DNA from: JAUWKC01 sp035527845
GTDB taxonomy: Bacteria > Planctomycetota > Phycisphaerae > Sedimentisphaerales > Anaerobacaceae
NCBI GenBank assembly: GCA_035527845.1
Contig: DATKZT010000076.1
Location: 1 to 64,000, forward strand
Direction of reading: 5' to 3'
Length of the DNA: 64,000 nt
The notes under the pieces were generated by a model. The model did no database searches and was not told where the DNA came from. It saw nothing but the letters and a program-made list of their open reading frames with translations. A program made the translations under genes and the position numbers. Below, piece by piece: positions 16,313 through 25,784 of the stretch. Positions within the stretch are counted from its first letter, which is position 1; each line of letters starts with the position of its first letter.

Positions 16313-18316
16313 CTAAAGGACTTTCAGGCCGGGCCTGGCCCCGCTGTCGGCCGAAAGCAGGTAGATATCCTTTCCCCCGGCGCCGGCGGCGAGAATCATG
16401 CCTTCGGAGATACCGAACCTCATCTGTCTGGGCTTCAGATTGGCCAGATAGACCACGGTCTTGCCGGCCAGCTCGTCAGGTTTATATGCCTGGGCTATGG
16501 CTGCCAAACACGTTTTTTTCAAACCGCCGACGTCCAGTTGCAGGCGCAGCAGCTTGTCGGCACCCTCCACCGTTTCAGCTTTGATGACCCTGGCGATTCG
16601 CAAGTCGATCTTGGCAAAGTCCTCAATGGTGCATTCGGGCTTGATCGGCTCGGCAGGGGTGGTTGGCGCTGCGTTATTTGTCCGCTCTTTTTTGCTTTCT
16701 TCTATCATTGCATTTACCTGTCCTTTATCAATCCTTTCCGCCAATCGTTCGAAGTGGTTTATCCTGTGGTCCTGCAATACCCCTTCGACATCGGCAAATT
16801 TCAGCTTATCAACGTTTAGAAGTTTCTCGACCTTCGCAGCATACTTGGGTAATATGGGTTTCAGGTAAATCGTTAAGATACGCACGGCATTTATTACCGC
16901 GGTCAAGGTTGCTCGGGTCTTTTCCAAATCGTTCTTCACTGTTACCCAAGGCTGATTCTGCTCGACGTATCGGTTTGCATCATCGGCCAGAGAAACAATC
17001 GTCCGCACCGCGGCGGCAAAATTAAGGCCTTCGTAGTCGCGGATAATTTGCTCCTTCGCGGCGGCGAGTTTTTCGATCAAGCCGGCGCCATCTCGACCCA
17101 ATTGTCCCATCCGAGAGTCCAGTTTGTGTGTGAGCATGGGTACCGAGCGGGAGGCCAGGTTTGCAAACTTGCCGACCAAATCAGAGTTTGTTTTGTTCGT
17201 GAAATCGTCAACGCTCAAATCAATATCGTCGATGCCGGCGGTCAGCTTGCTGGCGTAGTAATATCGGAGGCATTCGGGGTCAAGGAACTTCAGGTAGTCG
17301 GCCGCCTTGATAAAGGTGCCGCGAGACTTGCTCATTTTTTCGCCGTTCACAGTCAGGAAGCCGTGCACAAAGAGTTTGTCGGCAGGTCTAAAGCCCGCTC
17401 CCAGCAGCATTGCAGGCCAGAAGAGGGCGTGGAAATACATAATATCTTTGCCAATGAAATGATAAAGCTCGTATTCGTCGCTGTTCCAGAGCCTGTCGAA
17501 ATCCAGGCCGTTCCTGTTGCAGTAATTCTTTGCCGAAGCCATATATCCGATGGGAGCGTCAAGCCAGACGTAGAAGAATTTGTCCTGCTCTCCCGGTATT
17601 TTGAACCCGAAATAGGGGCTGTCTCGTGAAATGTCCCAGTCTTTCAGGCCAGCTTTGAACCACTCATCAAGTTTGTTGGCGACTGATTCCTGGACGTATC
17701 CCTCAGCGATAAGTCGCTTCAACTGCGGCTCGTAGTCGGCAAGCTTGAAGAAGTAGTGCTCGCTTTCTCTGCGCACCGGCTCGGCGCCGCAGGTTGCGCA
17801 CCGGGGATTGATAAGCTCTGTAGGCCGATGGGTCCCGCTGCAGAGTTCGCAGGCATCGCCGTACTGGTTCTCTGCTTTACACCGGGGACAGGTGCCGCGA
17901 ATATATCTGTCCGGAAGCCAGATTCCACATTGCCCGCAGTAAGCCTGTTCGACATTTCGTTTAACGATTGAGCCGGCTTCGTTGAGCGAATTGAATATCC
18001 GGCTGCTAAACTGCCTGTTTTCCTCCGAGTGCGTGGTGTAATAGTTGTCGAACTCGACGTAGAAGGCGTCGAAATCCTTTTTGTGGTCTGTATGCATGCG
18101 CTCTATCAATTCTTCAGGACTGATGCCTGCGGCGCGTGCGCTTATCATAACGGGGGTGCCGTGGGCGTCATCGGCGCAGAAATAGAGGCACTGATTGCCG
18201 CACATTTTCTGGAAGCGGACCCAAATGTCGGTCTGCAGATACTCGACAAGGTGTCCTATGTGAATAGGACCATTTGCGTAGGGCAGGGCCGATGTCACCA
18301 CGATTTTGCGAGGCAT
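16313..18316 (-). CDS. metG: Methionyl-tRNA synthetase
   Basis: Class I aminoacyl-tRNA synthetase charging tRNA-Met in the cytoplasm. HIGH (PIHIGH) and KMSKS (EKMSKSRGTF) motifs are intact. Between them lie two zinc knuckles, CGQCGIWLPDRYIRGTCPRC and CELCSG...CATC, marking the two-zinc MetG type. The C-terminal 100 or so residues are a Trbp111-like tRNA-binding domain (FAKIDLRIARVIKAETVEGADKLL...GMILAA). The frame is open to 18376, but the ATG at 18316 (MPRKIVVTSALPYANGP) has GGGGAG 6 nt upstream and gives the canonical N-terminus and a length of about 667 residues. It lies 17 nt after ricT. Confidence 0.97.
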   Translation of the reverse strand: MPRKIVVTSALPYANGPIHIGHLVEYLQTDIWVRFQKMCGNQCLYFCADDAHGTPVMISARAAGISPEELIERMHTDHKKDFDAFYVEFDNYYTTHSEENRQFSSRIFNSLNEAGSIVKRNVEQAYCGQCGIWLPDRYIRGTCPRCKAENQYGDACELCSGTHRPTELINPRCATCGAEPVRRESEHYFFKLADYEPQLKRLIAEGYVQESVANKLDEWFKAGLKDWDISRDSPYFGFKIPGEQDKFFYVWLDAPIGYMASAKNYCNRNGLDFDRLWNSDEYELYHFIGKDIMYFHALFWPAMLLGAGFRPADKLFVHGFLTVNGEKMSKSRGTFIKAADYLKFLDPECLRYYYASKLTAGIDDIDLSVDDFTNKTNSDLVGKFANLASRSVPMLTHKLDSRMGQLGRDGAGLIEKLAAAKEQIIRDYEGLNFAAAVRTIVSLADDANRYVEQNQPWVTVKNDLEKTRATLTAVINAVRILTIYLKPILPKYAAKVEKLLNVDKLKFADVEGVLQDHRINHFERLAERIDKGQVNAMIEESKKERTNNAAPTTPAEPIKPECTIEDFAKIDLRIARVIKAETVEGADKLLRLQLDVGGLKKTCLAAIAQAYKPDELAGKTVVYLANLKPRQMRFGISEGMILAAGAGGKDIYLLSADSGARPGLKVL

Positions 18317-18333
18317 AATTGCTCCCCAAATCT

Positions 18334-19314
18334 CTATTGTGCTCCGTTCTCGCCGTTGTCGCTGTTGTCGCTGCATTTGGTGTCCGGAGGATTGTCTTTG
18401 CTTTTACCGGCTGGGGGGGAGATTATCTCCAGCTCCTCGACCGGAACGGCGACTTTCACGCCGCCTTCGTGCTCGACCACGACGAGCTGAGTCAATATCT
18501 GCGTATCCAAGACGCTCCCCTGGCCATATTTTGTTTTCACCCTCGTGTTTTTCCTGGGCAGGCGTTCCTTAAGCTCGGTATAAGTTTGGTCTTCATATCG
18601 CAGGCAGCACTTCAATCTGCCACAATAACCTGATATCTTGGCGGGGTCAAGTGTTGCCTTTTGCATCTTGGCCATTCGCATATTGACGGGTTTAAGGGCC
18701 TTGAGAAATCTCTTGCAGCAACACTCCTGTCCACACGTTTCGTAATCGGCAAGGAGTTTGGCCTCATCGCGCGAGCCTATTTGCCGCATTTCGATCCTTG
18801 TCTGGTATTCGTGCGCGAGTCTTTTGACAAGCTCTCGGAAATCGACCCGGCCGTCGGCCATAAAGTAAAAAATGATGCGTTCGCCGCCGAACACGTGTTC
18901 TGCGTCCACTATCTTCATAGGCAGACCCAGCTCTTTCGTAAACCGCCTGCAGTGGTCCATTTCCTCGACCGCGATTTTCTCAAGGTGCCTTTCCTCGCTT
19001 ATATCCTCTGCGGTTGCGTACCGGACGAATTTGCCTGCCGGGCTGCATGTGCAATCGACCTCGCTGTCTTGAAAATACTTGTTGACCTCGTCCGGGTCGA
19101 GCTTGAATTGCCCTGCCTTGTAGGGACAAAGCTGGCCCACAAGCTGACCGAGCTCCAGTCCCCTTTCGGTTTTGACCACGACGCGCTTGGGCAGTTTTGG
19201 TATCTGGGCTTCGTTGTGGTCGAACCAGCCGAGCGTATTCATTCTGCCGAACCGGACCAGCATATATTTCCTGCTCTTCGCCTGCTTGGGCTTAAATGCA
19301 GCAGTTTCAGCCAT
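18334..19314 (-). CDS. ricT: PSP1-domain protein, RicT (YaaT) family
   Basis: PSP1-family protein of about 326 residues. The conserved core is CTCSPAGKFVRYAT...GERIIFYFMADGRVDFRELVKRLA followed by RIEMRQIGSRDEAKLLADYETCGQECCCKRF and the Cys pair region KISGYCGRLKCCLRYE. In Bacillus RicT forms the Y-complex with RicA and RicF, binds [4Fe-4S] clusters and acts on RNase Y. The cysteines that could bind a cluster are present. Its place between holB and metG matches the Bacillus tmk-holB-yaaT gene order. The ATG at 19314, with AGGA 7 nt upstream, was preferred over a TTG six bases earlier. The C-terminal 20 residues are Asp/Asn-rich and probably disordered. Confidence 0.9.
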   Translation of the reverse strand: MAETAAFKPKQAKSRKYMLVRFGRMNTLGWFDHNEAQIPKLPKRVVVKTERGLELGQLVGQLCPYKAGQFKLDPDEVNKYFQDSEVDCTCSPAGKFVRYATAEDISEERHLEKIAVEEMDHCRRFTKELGLPMKIVDAEHVFGGERIIFYFMADGRVDFRELVKRLAHEYQTRIEMRQIGSRDEAKLLADYETCGQECCCKRFLKALKPVNMRMAKMQKATLDPAKISGYCGRLKCCLRYEDQTYTELKERLPRKNTRVKTKYGQGSVLDTQILTQLVVVEHEGGVKVAVPVEELEIISPPAGKSKDNPPDTKCSDNSDNGENGAQ

Positions 19315-19355
19315 TGTCAATTCCTACAATAAGGTGCGGGGCTTCGCTAACATCC

Positions 19356-20468
19356 CTAAACCCTCATTATATCAGAAGATGCAAGGTTTAACAACGTCTG
19401 CTCGAAAATAAGCCTCTCGTTTACGCTGGCGTCGATCTGATTCATTGCTTCGTAGCACGCGGCGACTTTTGCCGCCGACTGCTCGACGTCGAAGCGTCCG
19501 GCCAAGAGCTCTATATGCTTTTTTTGGTCAAAATTAACGTGCCCCGCGCCAATTCCAAGGTTCACGCTCATCGCGTCGCGCAGGGCCGATATGATTATCT
19601 GTAAAAGAGTCTTTTGGGTCCTGCGATTGATGTCGGCTTTGCTGGTAGCCTCGTCAAGCTCGGCCCAGCTTGCGGCGATTCTCTTGCTTTCGTCGACAAG
19701 CCATCCGGCCAGGTCCAAGGCGTGAGAATATTCGAAGCTCGCAAGAGATCCGAGCAATTTCTTTTTCGTTTCATAAAGATTTCCACCGGCCAGTTCAAGC
19801 TGGGCCCATCGGCACGCTTGACCCAGACTGCCCTGAGCCAGGCGAGCGAAGTATCGAGTCTCTACTTGGGCGAGGCCCATCTGTTTGAGCCTCTGGATTA
19901 TTTTCTCCTCGGCCACGAGGCCGAACCGGACTATCTGGCACCTCGATTTTGTCGTCGGCAGGAGTCTTTCGAGTCGCGTGCACAGCAAAATCACGCAGCA
20001 ATACTCCGGCGGTTCCTCCAGGACCTTCAGCAGCGCGTTCTGCGAAGAAGCATTGAGTTTTTCCGCTTCACTTACCACAAACACCTTTCTGTGCGACAGG
20101 GTCGGTCTGTTCGGCGCCTTCTCTATCAGAAACTCGCGGATGACATCAATAGGCAATTCGACCGGCGTGGTTTTTCCCTTGCCGTCTTTCGTGAATTCGA
20201 GCAGTTCCTTATAGATATGATGAAAATCAGGATGTGAGTCTGCCTCGAACAATCGGCACGACTCGCATGAGCCGCAACTGTCGGCAAAACCCGTTTCTGT
20301 GGTGCGATCCCTGCAAAGCAGCATTTTGGCCCATTCCCGGGCTGCCTTGAACCTGCCAACGCCCTCCGGACCCGCAAAGATGTATGCATGCGCCGGCCTG
20401 CCCGATGCGAAGGCACGCTGCAAGATTGAAATCACCCTGTCCTGACAAAAAATCTCTTTGAGGCTCAT
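19356..20468 (-). CDS. holB: DNA polymerase III delta-prime subunit
   Basis: Clamp-loader AAA+ subunit. Seen are the N-terminal helix (MSLKEIFCQDRVISILQRAF), a P-loop altered to GPEGVGRFKAA (no Lys, as is usual for delta-prime), the zinc module CGSCESC, the Walker-B region KVFVVSEAEKLNASSQNALLKVLEEPP and the SRC sensor TTKSRCQIVRF. At 370 residues it has normal length. It begins 3 nt past the tmk stop, so translation is probably coupled. Together with dnaE this places two replisome genes in one run. Confidence 0.9.
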   Translation of the reverse strand: MSLKEIFCQDRVISILQRAFASGRPAHAYIFAGPEGVGRFKAAREWAKMLLCRDRTTETGFADSCGSCESCRLFEADSHPDFHHIYKELLEFTKDGKGKTTPVELPIDVIREFLIEKAPNRPTLSHRKVFVVSEAEKLNASSQNALLKVLEEPPEYCCVILLCTRLERLLPTTKSRCQIVRFGLVAEEKIIQRLKQMGLAQVETRYFARLAQGSLGQACRWAQLELAGGNLYETKKKLLGSLASFEYSHALDLAGWLVDESKRIAASWAELDEATSKADINRRTQKTLLQIIISALRDAMSVNLGIGAGHVNFDQKKHIELLAGRFDVEQSAAKVAACYEAMNQIDASVNERLIFEQTLLNLASSDIMRV

Positions 20469-20471
20469 CTG

Positions 20472-21164
20472 CTATGGCTCTGTTCCTTCCACTACCCTTT
20501 TTATCCTCTCATGGACCTCGTTGATATCGCCCTGGCTACCATCAACGATTCTTACAAGTCTTGGATAATACTCGGGCAATCTGAGAAACTCCTTCCTTAC
20601 TCTTCTGTGGTATTCCATGGGCCTGGAATCAAATCGGTCAACAACGACATTTGCAAACAGGTACCCTTGGTCAGCGTCCTTGTGGTTTACTTTCGTTTTT
20701 TGGTATGGCTTCCTACCCGTACGTTTAAGCCCCTCCTCGACGTCTATGTCAATTACGAGGGTCAAATCGGGCCAGACATCTCCCAGTGCGAATTTCCCAA
20801 GTTCGATAATCTTCTCTACAGGATAGCCGCTGCTGCCTTGATAGGCGCACGTCGAGGAAATAAACCTGTCACACAACACGGTCTTACGAGCTTCCAAAGC
20901 TGGTCGAACTATTTCCGCCACAAGCTGAGCGCGGGATGCCATAAAAAGCATGAGTTCCGTGCAGACGTCCATGGGGCCCTGTGCATCATACTTGAGCAGG
21001 CGGCTAATTTGGTTGCCGACCTTGGTGCCACCTGGGTCGCTGGTCTGCACTACTTCTAGGCCGCGCTTGCTGAAGTATTTCGCGAGCAGGTCCAATTGCA
21101 TGCTCTTGCCGCAGCCGTCCGGCCCGTCAAGGACAATGAATTTGCCGGCAAATCTGTCCTTCAA
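20472..21164 (-). CDS. tmk: Thymidylate kinase
   Basis: P-loop kinase making dTDP from dTMP. The P-loop is FIVLDGPDGCGKS, the DR motif is VLCDRFISSTCAYQGS, and the LID region (GRKPYQKTKVNHKDADQGY) is longer than usual. The length of 230 residues fits. The start codon appears to be TTG, 7 nt after the stop of the 90-aa gene, with AAAGAG upstream. It overlaps no gene but is 3 nt from holB. Confidence 0.93.
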   Translation of the reverse strand: MKDRFAGKFIVLDGPDGCGKSMQLDLLAKYFSKRGLEVVQTSDPGGTKVGNQISRLLKYDAQGPMDVCTELMLFMASRAQLVAEIVRPALEARKTVLCDRFISSTCAYQGSSGYPVEKIIELGKFALGDVWPDLTLVIDIDVEEGLKRTGRKPYQKTKVNHKDADQGYLFANVVVDRFDSRPMEYHRRVRKEFLRLPEYYPRLVRIVDGSQGDINEVHERIKRVVEGTEP

Positions 21165-21171
21165 GTTCTCT

Positions 21172-21444
21172 TTATTCAGACTGGTTTCCCCCTGTCTCTC
21201 CCTTCAGCGTAGCTGACCCTCCAAAGGCCTCCTGAAATAATTGATCGCCTATCATAAGACGCAGGACCTCGCGTCTGACTTCTTTCTCATCGTAATCAGG
21301 ATACCGTTTTCTGACACCTGTTTCAACGATACTGCGAAGATCATCGCTCAGCTGAAACGCCATTTCAAGGCGTGCTTCCGGGCCGAGCCTTCGCAGGATT
21401 TGAAACTCCTTTCTGGCAGCTTCAATAGTTGTGTCGTTTTTCAT
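21172..21444 (-). CDS. Small hypothetical protein before tmk
   Basis: This 90-residue soluble protein is mostly helical and charged (KEFQILRRLGPEARLEMAFQLSDDLRSIVETGVRKRYPDYDEKEVRREVLRLMIGDQLFQEAF). The LGPEARLEMAFQLSDDLR and YPDYDEKEVRREVLRLM pattern is like small proteins annotated only as hypothetical next to toxin or restriction genes, often in Planctomycetes and Cyanobacteria. I do not recognise a named family. It lies 60 nt after dnaE and 7 nt before tmk. Confidence 0.65.
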   Translation of the reverse strand: MKNDTTIEAARKEFQILRRLGPEARLEMAFQLSDDLRSIVETGVRKRYPDYDEKEVRREVLRLMIGDQLFQEAFGGSATLKGETGGNQSE

Positions 21445-21504
21445 CTCTTGAGAGCCACATAACGATTTTTCCTGATTAGCTTGTGAAATCTCCGGGCAAA
21501 ACCT

Positions 21505-24500
21505 TCAGCTTGTGAGTTGGAAGTTTTCTTCGCCGACGAGCTGTCTTATCTTCCGGCAGAACTCGACGTCGGGTGTCACCGACAGAGTCTTATCCGCCGC
21601 GGCATAAACGCTGCCCTTGTCGGTTCTGATCGCCAGATAGAGAGGGCTTCTGCCGCGGTGCGTCTGGCAGATGCTCTTTATCATCGCCACCTTCTCTTTA
21701 GTGACATCCTTTGCGTCCAGCCGGATTTTCACTTTGCCGGCCAGCTTTTCGCTGACCTCGTCCATTGCTATCAGCTCCGCAGCAAGCAGGTTTGGTTTTT
21801 CCCTTCTGTAATCCGCCTTTCCTTTTACGAAAACCACCGTATCCGGCGTCAATAAATGGTTGAAGGTATTGAGTACGTCGGGGAACATTACCACCTCGAC
21901 ATGTCCCTGCAGGTCTTCGAGGACGAAGACGGCCATTCTTGAGCCGGCGTTCCGGCCTCTCTGGGTGATGTGAGTTCGTATTCTGGTTATCATCCCGCCG
22001 ATGCAGACCTGTCTGTCCTGTCCGACGTCGTTGAGTTGGGAGCTGTTGATGGTGGAATAAAGGTTGATGGTCTCGGCGTAATGGCTCAGCGGATTGCTCG
22101 TAACATAAAAACCGAGTACCTGCTTTTCGAAAGCCAGCATCTGCGGCTCGGGCCACGGAGGGACGCTTGGCAGTTGCTTATGGTCCTGCGAATAATCATT
22201 GCCTCCGGCCATCTGGCCGAAGAAATTCATCTGTCCGTTGTGCCTGTCGGACTGAAGCTGGGCGCCGATCTGCATCGCCTTTTCAAGGGCGGCCATCATT
22301 TGTGCGCGGTTGCCGCCGAGCCGGTCGAAGGCGCCCGCCTTGATCAGCGCCTCTGTGACCTGCTTGTTCACGGCCCTTAGGTCAACGTTTTCGCAAAAGT
22401 GAAAGAGGCTCTGGAATCGACCGACTTTTTCGCGGGCCTCGATAATTTGTTCGACGGCTTTTCCGCCGACGCCTTTGACCGCCGCCAGCCCGAACCGTAT
22501 TACGCCCTTTTTGGTCTCGGCGCTGTCAACGCGCCTGTAAAGGGGCGTGAAATCGACCCCGCTTTCATTGATGTCGGGGGGCAGCACCTCGATGCCCATT
22601 CTCTTGCACTCGGCGATGTATTCGACCACCTTGTCGGTATTATCCATTTCGTGCGTCAGCAGGGCGGCCATATACTCAACGGGCCAGTGCGCCTTCATGT
22701 AGGCCGTCTGGTATGCGATAACGGCGTAGCGGGTGGAATGGCTCTTGTTGAAACCGTAGCCGGCGAAACGCTCGATGAGTTCGAATATCTGCTGCGCCTG
22801 CGTTTTGCTGAGGCCCTTGTCGATGCAGCCGGCCACGAATCTCGCCCGTTCCTTGCTGATGGTCTTGGCCTTTTTTTTGCTTATGGCCTTTATCAATGCG
22901 TATGCTTCGCGCAGCGGGATGTCGCCGAGCCGGTTGCATATTCGCATTACCTGCTCCTGATAGACCATAATCCCGTAGGTCTCGGCCAGGATTTCGGTCA
23001 TGATCGGGTGCGGCAGGTCCCACTTCGCCCCGTGCTTTCGGTCGATGTAATCGGGGATGAGAATCATCGGACCCGGGCGATAGAGCGCGTTGGCCGCTAT
23101 AAGGTCCTCAATCCTGTCCGGACGCATCTTCATCAAAAGGTCCTGCATTCCCCCGGACTCGAACTGAAATACGCCTCTTGTTTGGCCATTGGCAAAGACT
23201 TCGAAAACTTTGGGATCGTCGAGGCTGATGCTTTCGAGGTCGATGTCACTGCCGTGGATGTTTTTGACCAATTGCCTGGCCCTTTCGAGAACGCTGAGCG
23301 TCTTTAGACCCAGAAAATCCATCTTGAGCAGGCCGACTTTCTCGACCATCGGGCCTTCGAACTGCGTGATTACATCGTCGGAGTCCGGCGCCTTGTAAAG
23401 CGGCACGAAGTTCGTCAAAGGCTCATCGGCAATGACCACGCCGGCGGCGTGGACCGAGGCGTGGCGGGCAAGGCCTTCGAGCTTCTTGCAGATATCTATG
23501 ACCCGCCTTGTCTCGTCACTCTGCTCATAGGCCTGCTTCAACTGGGGTTCGGTCATCAGCGCCTTGTCGAGCGTCATGTCGAGCGAAAAGGGGACGAGCT
23601 TCGCCAGTCTGTCGGCCTCGGCCAGGGATATTCCGAGCACGCGACACAAGTCACGAATTACCGCTCTGGCCTTCATGGTCCCGAAAGTGATTATCTGCGC
23701 GACGTGGCCGTACTTTTGCCGTACGTAGTCGATGATTTTGGCCCGACCCTGCTGGCAGATATCAATGTCAACGTCCGGCATCTCGTTGCGCTGGGGGTCC
23801 ATAAATCGCTCGAAAAGCAAATCGTAACGTATGGGATCGACGTTGCACAGGCCGAGACAATAGCCGGCCACGGTCCCCACCGCGCTGCCCCTGGCGCCCA
23901 CGGGAATATTGTTCTTGTGCGCGTAGTTGCAGAAATCCCAAACGATAAGAAAATAGCTCGCAAAGCCCTTCGACTCGATTACGTCCAGCTCCCTCTCTAT
24001 GCGCCCCTTTATTTCATCGGTCAGTTCGCCGTAACGCTGCTTTGCTCCTTCGAGGACGATTTTGGTCAGGAACTCTTCGGGCGTCGAGCCGTCGTCCGGC
24101 TTGAAAACAGGGGCGTGACGGCTCTTGAGGTCAAGCTCGACATTGCAGCGCTCGGCGAGGGCAAGTGTATTGTCACATGCTTCGGCGACATCGCCGAAAA
24201 GCGAGCGCATTTGGTCGGGGCTCTTCAGGAAAACATCTCTCGGGTAAATCATTCTGGTTGGGTCGCCGGCATTTTTCCCGGTACTTATGCAGCACAGGCA
24301 ATTGTGCGCCTCGTAGTCGTCTTCTTCGAGAAAGTGCACGTCGTTGGTTGCGATAAGACCGATACCCACTTTATTGGCGAGATTGATAAGGCCATTATTG
24401 ATTTTAGGGTCATCGTTTTCGTGGACCTGAAGTTCGATGAAGAACCTGTCGGGTCCGAATATCTTCAGGCAGCTCTCGGCCGCGGCTTGGGCCGCCTTTT

Positions 24501-24963
24501 CGTTGCCCGCCGCCAATAGCGCTGCAATCTCTCCCTTCAGACAGGCCGATGTGGCTATCAGGCCCTCGTTCAGTTCGGCGAGGATTCCCTTGTCGATCCT
24601 GGGGCGATAGTAAAACCCCTCGGTGTAGCCGGCGCTTGTGAGCTTGAGGAGATTCCTGTAGCCCGCAGTGTTTTCGGCCAGAAGTATCAGGTGATACGCG
24701 GCGTCGGTAATGCTCGTCTTGGTACGGTCGAACCTGCTGCCGGGGGCGATGTAAGCCTCAATTCCTATTATCGGCTTGATATTATTATCGACGGCCTTGG
24801 TGTAGAATTCGACGGCGCCGAACATGTTGCCGTGGTCCGTGACGGCAACGGTGTCCATGCCTAATTCTTTGCACCGCTTGAAAAGCTTCTCGAAGCTTAT
24901 CGCTCCGTCGAGCAGGGAATATTGGCTGTGCAGATGAAGATGCGTAAATCCTTTACTCGGCAT
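21505..24963 (-). CDS. dnaE: DNA polymerase III alpha subunit
   Basis: Replicative polymerase of the DnaE1 type, 1152 residues. The PHP domain opens with FTHLHLHSQYSLLDG; the polymerase centre includes MPDVDIDICQQGR with the catalytic aspartates; the finger/thumb region KSHSTRYAVIAYQTAYMKAHWPVEYMAALLTHEMDN is typical; an OB-fold near residues 990-1060 (VCIGGMITRIRTHITQRGRNAGSRMAVFVLEDLQG) follows. It starts at ATG 24963, about 35 nt after the predicted transcription start. It heads the run dnaE, 90-aa gene, tmk, holB, ricT, metG. Confidence 0.97.
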   Translation of the reverse strand: MPSKGFTHLHLHSQYSLLDGAISFEKLFKRCKELGMDTVAVTDHGNMFGAVEFYTKAVDNNIKPIIGIEAYIAPGSRFDRTKTSITDAAYHLILLAENTAGYRNLLKLTSAGYTEGFYYRPRIDKGILAELNEGLIATSACLKGEIAALLAAGNEKAAQAAAESCLKIFGPDRFFIELQVHENDDPKINNGLINLANKVGIGLIATNDVHFLEEDDYEAHNCLCCISTGKNAGDPTRMIYPRDVFLKSPDQMRSLFGDVAEACDNTLALAERCNVELDLKSRHAPVFKPDDGSTPEEFLTKIVLEGAKQRYGELTDEIKGRIERELDVIESKGFASYFLIVWDFCNYAHKNNIPVGARGSAVGTVAGYCLGLCNVDPIRYDLLFERFMDPQRNEMPDVDIDICQQGRAKIIDYVRQKYGHVAQIITFGTMKARAVIRDLCRVLGISLAEADRLAKLVPFSLDMTLDKALMTEPQLKQAYEQSDETRRVIDICKKLEGLARHASVHAAGVVIADEPLTNFVPLYKAPDSDDVITQFEGPMVEKVGLLKMDFLGLKTLSVLERARQLVKNIHGSDIDLESISLDDPKVFEVFANGQTRGVFQFESGGMQDLLMKMRPDRIEDLIAANALYRPGPMILIPDYIDRKHGAKWDLPHPIMTEILAETYGIMVYQEQVMRICNRLGDIPLREAYALIKAISKKKAKTISKERARFVAGCIDKGLSKTQAQQIFELIERFAGYGFNKSHSTRYAVIAYQTAYMKAHWPVEYMAALLTHEMDNTDKVVEYIAECKRMGIEVLPPDINESGVDFTPLYRRVDSAETKKGVIRFGLAAVKGVGGKAVEQIIEAREKVGRFQSLFHFCENVDLRAVNKQVTEALIKAGAFDRLGGNRAQMMAALEKAMQIGAQLQSDRHNGQMNFFGQMAGGNDYSQDHKQLPSVPPWPEPQMLAFEKQVLGFYVTSNPLSHYAETINLYSTINSSQLNDVGQDRQVCIGGMITRIRTHITQRGRNAGSRMAVFVLEDLQGHVEVVMFPDVLNTFNHLLTPDTVVFVKGKADYRREKPNLLAAELIAMDEVSEKLAGKVKIRLDAKDVTKEKVAMIKSICQTHRGRSPLYLAIRTDKGSVYAAADKTLSVTPDVEFCRKIRQLVGEENFQLTS

Positions 24964-25004
24964 AAGTTAAAAATCCCTTAATGATTTTTTTTAGCGCGAT
25001 ATCC

Positions 25005-25032
25005 ATGATAGCTCCTAATCATCAGATGTCAA
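25005..25032 (-). promoter_or_regulatory. Sigma-70 promoter of dnaE
   Basis: On the minus strand TTGACA (25027-25032) is separated by 16 nt from TATCAT (25005-25010). Transcription would begin near 24998, about 35 nt before the dnaE ATG. A similar but weaker pair sits upstream of the dnaE remnant at about 25933-25961. Confidence 0.6.
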
Positions 25033-25281
25033 GTGAAGATTATCCCATTCCAACTGCTTGACTCGGTCTCGCCGCAACGCAACCTGTAGTAGTCTTAGGA
25101 TAAGAAGCGCCCCAACTGCTTGTATCAAGAAGCGCTTCCGAAGAATTCGAAACACTTACGGGCCGCATAGCGGGCCTCTCCCCACCACTGCAAACATCTA
25201 CCGCTCATAATGATAAAAACGCTATGGAGCGTCCTTGGGACGGTGAGTTCTTTGGCCGTCAAAAATTCTTTACCTTGCCTA

Positions 25282-25310
25282 TTGACATGCTGCCGGGAAT
25301 TTGATAAAAT
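25282..25310 (+). promoter_or_regulatory. Near-consensus sigma-70 promoter
   Basis: TTGACA (25282-25287), a 17-nt spacer and TAAAAT (25305-25310). This is the best plus-strand promoter seen in the window. It should drive the EPN-peptide gene from about 25317, leaving a 170-nt leader. Confidence 0.7.
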
Positions 25311-25316
25311 TATAGT

Positions 25317-25486
25317 TGTTATATCTGCAGGGACACGTGCACAGAATTGTGCGTTCAAAAAATGTGTCCTGCGATAGCAGAGCCTACCTCGTAAAGTTTC
25401 TGTGTTTCCCGGTTTTATATATGTTCCCCGGCGAAAGATGTGTGGTCTTCGCGCAGGGAAACATTAGCTGAAAAAGGAGAATAAAC
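25317..25486 (+). promoter_or_regulatory. Structured 170-nt leader of the EPN-peptide gene
   Basis: The leader can fold into a two-part stem. An outer helix pairs 25327-25336 with 25364-25372 (one bulged G), and an inner helix GCACA/TGTGC (25339-25343 with 25348-25352) closes a GAAT loop. A second hairpin, GCGAA...TTCGC, lies near 25431-25453. A strong AAGGAG site ends the leader. I could not match it to a known riboswitch class; it may protect mRNA or carry a regulatory element. Confidence 0.4.
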
Positions 25487-25738
25487 ATGTACAGAAAAAT
25501 GGTGTTGGCCCTCGCATGCGGGGTGGCGCTGGTCGCTTCTACGGCGGTGGCTTGTTTAGTTGCCGAGCCGAACGAACCGAATCAGCCGGCTTCCGTCAGT
25601 TTTGTTGCCGACACAAACGAGCCGAATCAACCAAATCCGGCCTTCTTTGTGGTCGACGCAAACGAGCCGAATGAGCCAAACCCGGCCTTCTTTGCCGCCG
25701 ACTCAAACGAGCCGAACAAGCCAAGCTTGGTCATCTAA
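25487..25738 (+). CDS. Small exported EPN-repeat protein
   Basis: This 83-residue protein has a clean signal peptide (MYRKMVLALACGVALVASTAVAC) and a mature part built from four units of about 18 residues, each with an NEPN(Q/E/K)P core and an AFF(V/A)xD linker. The Cys after the signal could be a lipidation site, though the lipobox is imperfect. Asn-Glu-Pro-Asn strings are common in exported planctomycete proteins, including linkers of the reductases at 29-31 kb. The gene has its own promoter, long leader and terminator, so it is probably highly transcribed. Role unknown; a structural envelope peptide is a guess. Confidence 0.7.
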   Translation: MYRKMVLALACGVALVASTAVACLVAEPNEPNQPASVSFVADTNEPNQPNPAFFVVDANEPNEPNPAFFAADSNEPNKPSLVI

Positions 25739-25784
25739 GCTCCAAGCCGCCCCGAACATAATGGGGGCAAAGAAGATCGAATCA

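Noticed and set aside
25317..25486. Cyclic-di-GMP or other known riboswitch in the EPN gene leader
   Set aside because: The nested stems do not match the conserved loops of any riboswitch class I could recall; kept only as a structured leader.
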